Virus record (IMG/VR): IMGVR_UViG_3300031565_006436 | Coordinates: 1-41,475 of that record | Origin: a virus | Reading direction: 5' to 3' (one strand) | DNA: 41,475 nucleotides | Shown here: positions 38,629 through 41,475 of the stretch, piece by piece | How the letters are laid out: every line of letters starts with the position of its first letter | How positions within the stretch are numbered: the first letter of the stretch is position 1 | Translations under genes and position numbers: made by a program | Notes under the pieces: generated by a model | Database searches by the model: none | Told to the model about the DNA's origin: nothing | Seen by the model: the letters and a program-made list of their open reading frames with translations, nothing else

Positions 38629-41475
38629 ATGATTATGAAACCAGTCATAAAACTGGCTATTCAATCTATCGAGCCATTGAATAAGCCGGATTGGGCAGAA
38701 TACAATTTAACCAGAATCAAAGTAGCATCAATAGACAAATCAAAAGACCTCAATGGGTTCGATTTAGAAGCAGCAAGAAAAGAGCATCCAGATCATCTAT
38801 TCATCAAAGTTTTTGCAATTAAAGAGGATGAAGTGAATGATAATGGTGATGCGTTTTCAAAAAGCGAGTTAAAAAAGGCATATCAGACATTTGTTGGAGT
38901 GCCTATTTTTACAAATCATCAGAATGACGATGTGGAAAAAGCTAAGGGCAAATGTGTCCATTCATGGTATGACGAAAAAGCCGGTGGCATTTATATCATA
39001 TCTATGATTGATAAGGTTGCATATCCAAGATTGGCAAGAGGTATTACAGAGGGGTATATAGGAGGGAGCTCGATGGGAGCAGCCGTGGATTATTCATGTT
39101 GCTCTATTTGCCATAATTCTGCCACTGTTGCGGATGATTATTGTGAACATATCAAAAATCAAAAAAGCAGAAAAATTAGTGCTATTGTTCCATGTAAATA
39201 TCACGAGAGTAAAAACCAACCAAAAGATGATTGTCCAATATGCGGACAAAAATATGATGAATACAAAGTAGGAAGTGTCAATAAATTCAAACATTCAGAA
39301 TCTAAGGTTTATGAATGGAATTATGGAATCAAATTTATTGAAGATTCTTTTGTAGTCAACCCTGCATGCCATGATTGTCTCGTCCAAGACATTCTTAATC
39401 CAGATGTTGTAAATAAAAAAATTGCTGCTATACAAGAAAAGTTAGAAAAATTGAAAAAAGCTGCTTCTTGTACATCAGGATGTAACCTAGAAAAATTTGC
39501 CGGTGAAAAAGAATTAAATTTTTTAGACGAAGCAGTTAATAAAATAATTGCAGTTTCTAAAAGTTTAATGGCTCAAAATAAACAAGTCTCGATGGAGTAT
39601 GTCGCTAACCTCGTAGATGTGTTGGCAAACCTACAAACCACGACAGATGAACTTACGGAAATGGGATACGGTGAATTGCCGTCTCCAGATCCTACAATTG
39701 TTGAAAATATGGAAGTACCTTCAGAAGAAGAACTTACAGAAGAAACACAACAACAATCACAACCTTCCCCACAACAGGGAATGGCACAACCACAGCAAGT
39801 ACCACCTGGGGGACAACCAGTGGTAACCCAGCCTGCACCAGGAGTTATGACAGAACAGTTCGGTGATTTAGGGTCGGTAACTAAGCCTAAGTTCTCAGCT
39901 GTCATCCGGAGAAAAAAAGAGGATTTATTACAAGCTTCTGGTATTATTGTAGATAAGTTAGAAGAGCTACAGGAAAAGTACACTGAAATGGAAAAAAAGT
40001 CAAATATAGACATAAAGGAAACCATAACCATGAGTGATACTAAGCAAGGTAACAGCGAACCTACTATTGAAAAGGTCGCAAGTCCAGAGCATCGTATTGA
40101 TGTTATTAATGAAAAGCAACTAGACGATGCCAAATTCACAGGTGAACGCCAGGATGACAAATATCCTAAAGTTATCACTGAAAAGCAAATGAATGACCCC
40201 GAAAGAGATGTTAATGTTACATCAAGTGAAAGCCCACAGCCACGACAGGATGATAGTCCAAATGTTATCACAGAAAAGCAGTTTGATAGCATCAGTGGCA
40301 CCCATGTAGCTCGTTGGGATGATTTCCCGAATGTAATTACTGAAAAGCAGTGGACAGAAACAAGCCGTAGACTTGGTTCAGAACTATCAAAAGACCAGTC
40401 AAATATTATCACAGAAAAGCAGTTGATTGATTTCTTGGATCATCACAGATATGTGGAAAGAAATACAATTACTGAAAAGCAACTTAACGATGATGCATTG
40501 ACTACTACTGGTGATTTGTATCGTTGGGCATATGTTTATGATGCTGGTCGTCTAGTCAAATCAGCAGCAGAAGCAATGTCAGATGCTATTGCTTATTATG
40601 GATATACTCCAAATGAGATTAAAACAGCGTCTGCTTTTATCACAGAATCACCAAAAAACAGAAATAAGGCAGCTTATATGACCCTTATTAATGCGTTACC
40701 TCATAAAAAGGCCGCAAGAGATAATGAAAAAGACCGTTATGAGTATTTCGCAAAAACAGCTAATAAAGAAGTAAGACCGGAAGCCGTTGACGCACTTATT
40801 CTATCTATGGCTGATGCCATTGCTGATATGAGTGCAGATGACCTTATCGATACAGTTCAACATGTTTCATTCTCTGATAAGGCATTTGTTAAAATTGATA
40901 AAATGGCTTCAGATAAGATGAACAGAACAAAAGAACGTAAAGAAGGTGGAGGCAAAATTAATGCTCTTAAAAATGCTATTGCAAATCTTGGCACTGATAA
41001 AGAAGAAGATGGCCTTTATGAAGTCAGAACACATATTGATGACCTAGAAGTCGCTGAAAATGCAAACAAAAGTGAAGTTTCTCATGCTGCGTATAATTTT
41101 GCAAATAAAAAGGTGGCAGAAAGCGTTGGAGAAGAAATTGAAACAGCGTTAATCAATGTGAAAACAAATAAAGAAACAGGTCAAATTATTGCTATCCTTA
41201 AAGAAGCGAGTAAACTAACGACTGAAGAGTCCAATGCCTGGAAACAAGCAAAGAAATGGAATTTTGAGAAGACAAAGGATGACAATGATAAAGATGACGA
41301 TGACAATGATGATGACGATGACAATGATGATGACGAAAAATTCAATTTCGATAAGAAAAAAGATGCATCCTCAAGACAAGAGATCGTCAAAGAAGCTCAA
41401 CTCTTAGGTGGAGAAATGGGCGGACAAGCCGGTGCAGCACAAGGTCCAGGAGCCGGTGCAGCAGCACCGCAGCCT
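38629..41475 (+). CDS. prohead protease-scaffold fusion protein (3' end outside window)
   Basis: At least 949 residues, open at the window edge; AAAAGGAAAAA before the ATG. Residues about 50-165 look like a phage prohead (maturation) protease: His97 in PIFTNHQND and Ser147/148 in GGSSMGAA, with a Cys cluster right after (CCSICHN, later YCEH, CPICG) that should bind zinc. A Gln/Pro linker and coiled coil follow. Six (V/I/T)-I-(T/N)-E-K-Q repeats lie at about residues 492-618, then a long helical part, a D/N tract and a Gly/Ala-rich end. ATG 40030, with AAAGGA at 40014-40019, could start a shorter in-frame scaffold. T4-type proteases cut after I-x-E, so the repeats may be cleavage sites. Confidence 0.7.
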   Translation, partial: MIMKPVIKLAIQSIEPLNKPDWAEYNLTRIKVASIDKSKDLNGFDLEAARKEHPDHLFIKVFAIKEDEVNDNGDAFSKSELKKAYQTFVGVPIFTNHQNDDVEKAKGKCVHSWYDEKAGGIYIISMIDKVAYPRLARGITEGYIGGSSMGAAVDYSCCSICHNSATVADDYCEHIKNQKSRKISAIVPCKYHESKNQPKDDCPICGQKYDEYKVGSVNKFKHSESKVYEWNYGIKFIEDSFVVNPACHDCLVQDILNPDVVNKKIAAIQEKLEKLKKAASCTSGCNLEKFAGEKELNFLDEAVNKIIAVSKSLMAQNKQVSMEYVANLVDVLANLQTTTDELTEMGYGELPSPDPTIVENMEVPSEEELTEETQQQSQPSPQQGMAQPQQVPPGGQPVVTQPAPGVMTEQFGDLGSVTKPKFSAVIRRKKEDLLQASGIIVDKLEELQEKYTEMEKKSNIDIKETITMSDTKQGNSEPTIEKVASPEHRIDVINEKQLDDAKFTGERQDDKYPKVITEKQMNDPERDVNVTSSESPQPRQDDSPNVITEKQFDSISGTHVARWDDFPNVITEKQWTETSRRLGSELSKDQSNIITEKQLIDFLDHHRYVERNTITEKQLNDDALTTTGDLYRWAYVYDAGRLVKSAAEAMSDAIAYYGYTPNEIKTASAFITESPKNRNKAAYMTLINALPHKKAARDNEKDRYEYFAKTANKEVRPEAVDALILSMADAIADMSADDLIDTVQHVSFSDKAFVKIDKMASDKMNRTKERKEGGGKINALKNAIANLGTDKEEDGLYEVRTHIDDLEVAENANKSEVSHAAYNFANKKVAESVGEEIETALINVKTNKETGQIIAILKEASKLTTEESNAWKQAKKWNFEKTKDDNDKDDDDNDDDDDNDDDEKFNFDKKKDASSRQEIVKEAQLLGGEMGGQAGAAQGPGAGAAAPQP
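40102..40482 (+). repeat. six-fold (V/I)ITEKQ repeat
   Basis: Copies begin at 40102 (VINEKQ), 40171 (VITEKQ), 40264 (VITEKQ), 40333 (VITEKQ), 40405 (IITEKQ) and 40465 (TITEKQ), 60-93 bases apart. The intervening residues differ (mostly D, P, R, N), so it is a protein-level repeat. Confidence 0.9.

Noticed and set aside
39573-40412. Long minus-strand ORF (279 codons)
   Set aside because: It lies antisense to the ITEKQ repeats and its own repeats (CFSVITFG) are just their reverse complement; no ribosome site, and the plus-strand frame is clearly the coding one.

Overview
The window is an AT-rich stretch of a double-stranded DNA tailed-phage genome, probably a large one. The phage assignment rests on a large terminase, a portal protein, a prohead-protease/scaffold gene, a T4-type lysozyme, dUTPase, phage tRNAs and near-continuous packing of genes with ATGA/TAATG overlaps. 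The host cannot be named. The -10 boxes are ordinary bacterial TATAAT, and the adhesin-like proteins (TIGR03790-like, LamG-like, very long Ser-rich linker) resemble proteins common in Planctomycetes and Verrucomicrobia, which is only a hint.

Left part (1-16100), accessory and metabolic genes: an EXD2-type HNH protein and DUF4326; a block of three serine tRNAs (GCT, CGA, GGA); small unknown proteins; a membrane protein plus an SPFH-like lipoprotein; a structured RNA ending in a tRNA-like element; an MSMEG_6728-type protein; a lysozyme and an ATP-grasp-like protein on the minus strand; a FliA-like sigma factor; a macro domain protein; an HNH nuclease; a DUF115-like protein; an AAA+ ATPase; a class II (B12-dependent) ribonucleotide reductase; a secreted trypsin-like lipoprotein; and dUTPase. 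Several of these units have their own TATAAT promoter and some have a clear terminator.

Right part (16148-41475), virion genes, all on the plus strand: a TIGR03790-like protein, an unknown structural protein, a fibre-like protein with about 340 residues of Ser-rich linker and a LamG-like tip, TerL, then a run of small acidic or basic proteins without recognised homologues. Among them are a cyclic-phosphate receiver (cREC)-like protein and a DUF192 protein. They are followed by a large processed-looking protein with a probable -1 frameshift extension, a portal gene carrying two inteins and a C-terminal DUF559-like nuclease domain, and an unfinished protease-scaffold gene with six (V/I)ITEKQ-like repeats.

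The most notable points are: (1) three tRNA genes, all for serine, in a genome with a huge Ser-rich protein written in AGY/TCG/TCY/TCA codons; (2) the structured RNA at 4699-4905 with mutually exclusive helices and a tRNA-like 3' end; (3) the portal-two-intein-nuclease gene; (4) a start-less ORF joined to its upstream gene by an A10 slippery tract; (5) recurring short peptide motifs (FNLKK(A/Q)S-like and an N-terminal M-R-V-I-x-T-like motif) in many virion-region proteins, which may be processing or packaging signals; (6) a FliA-like sigma factor whose own gene is preceded by two copies of the sigma-28 -10 sequence GCCGATAA. All function calls come from reading the translated sequences; no database search was run.
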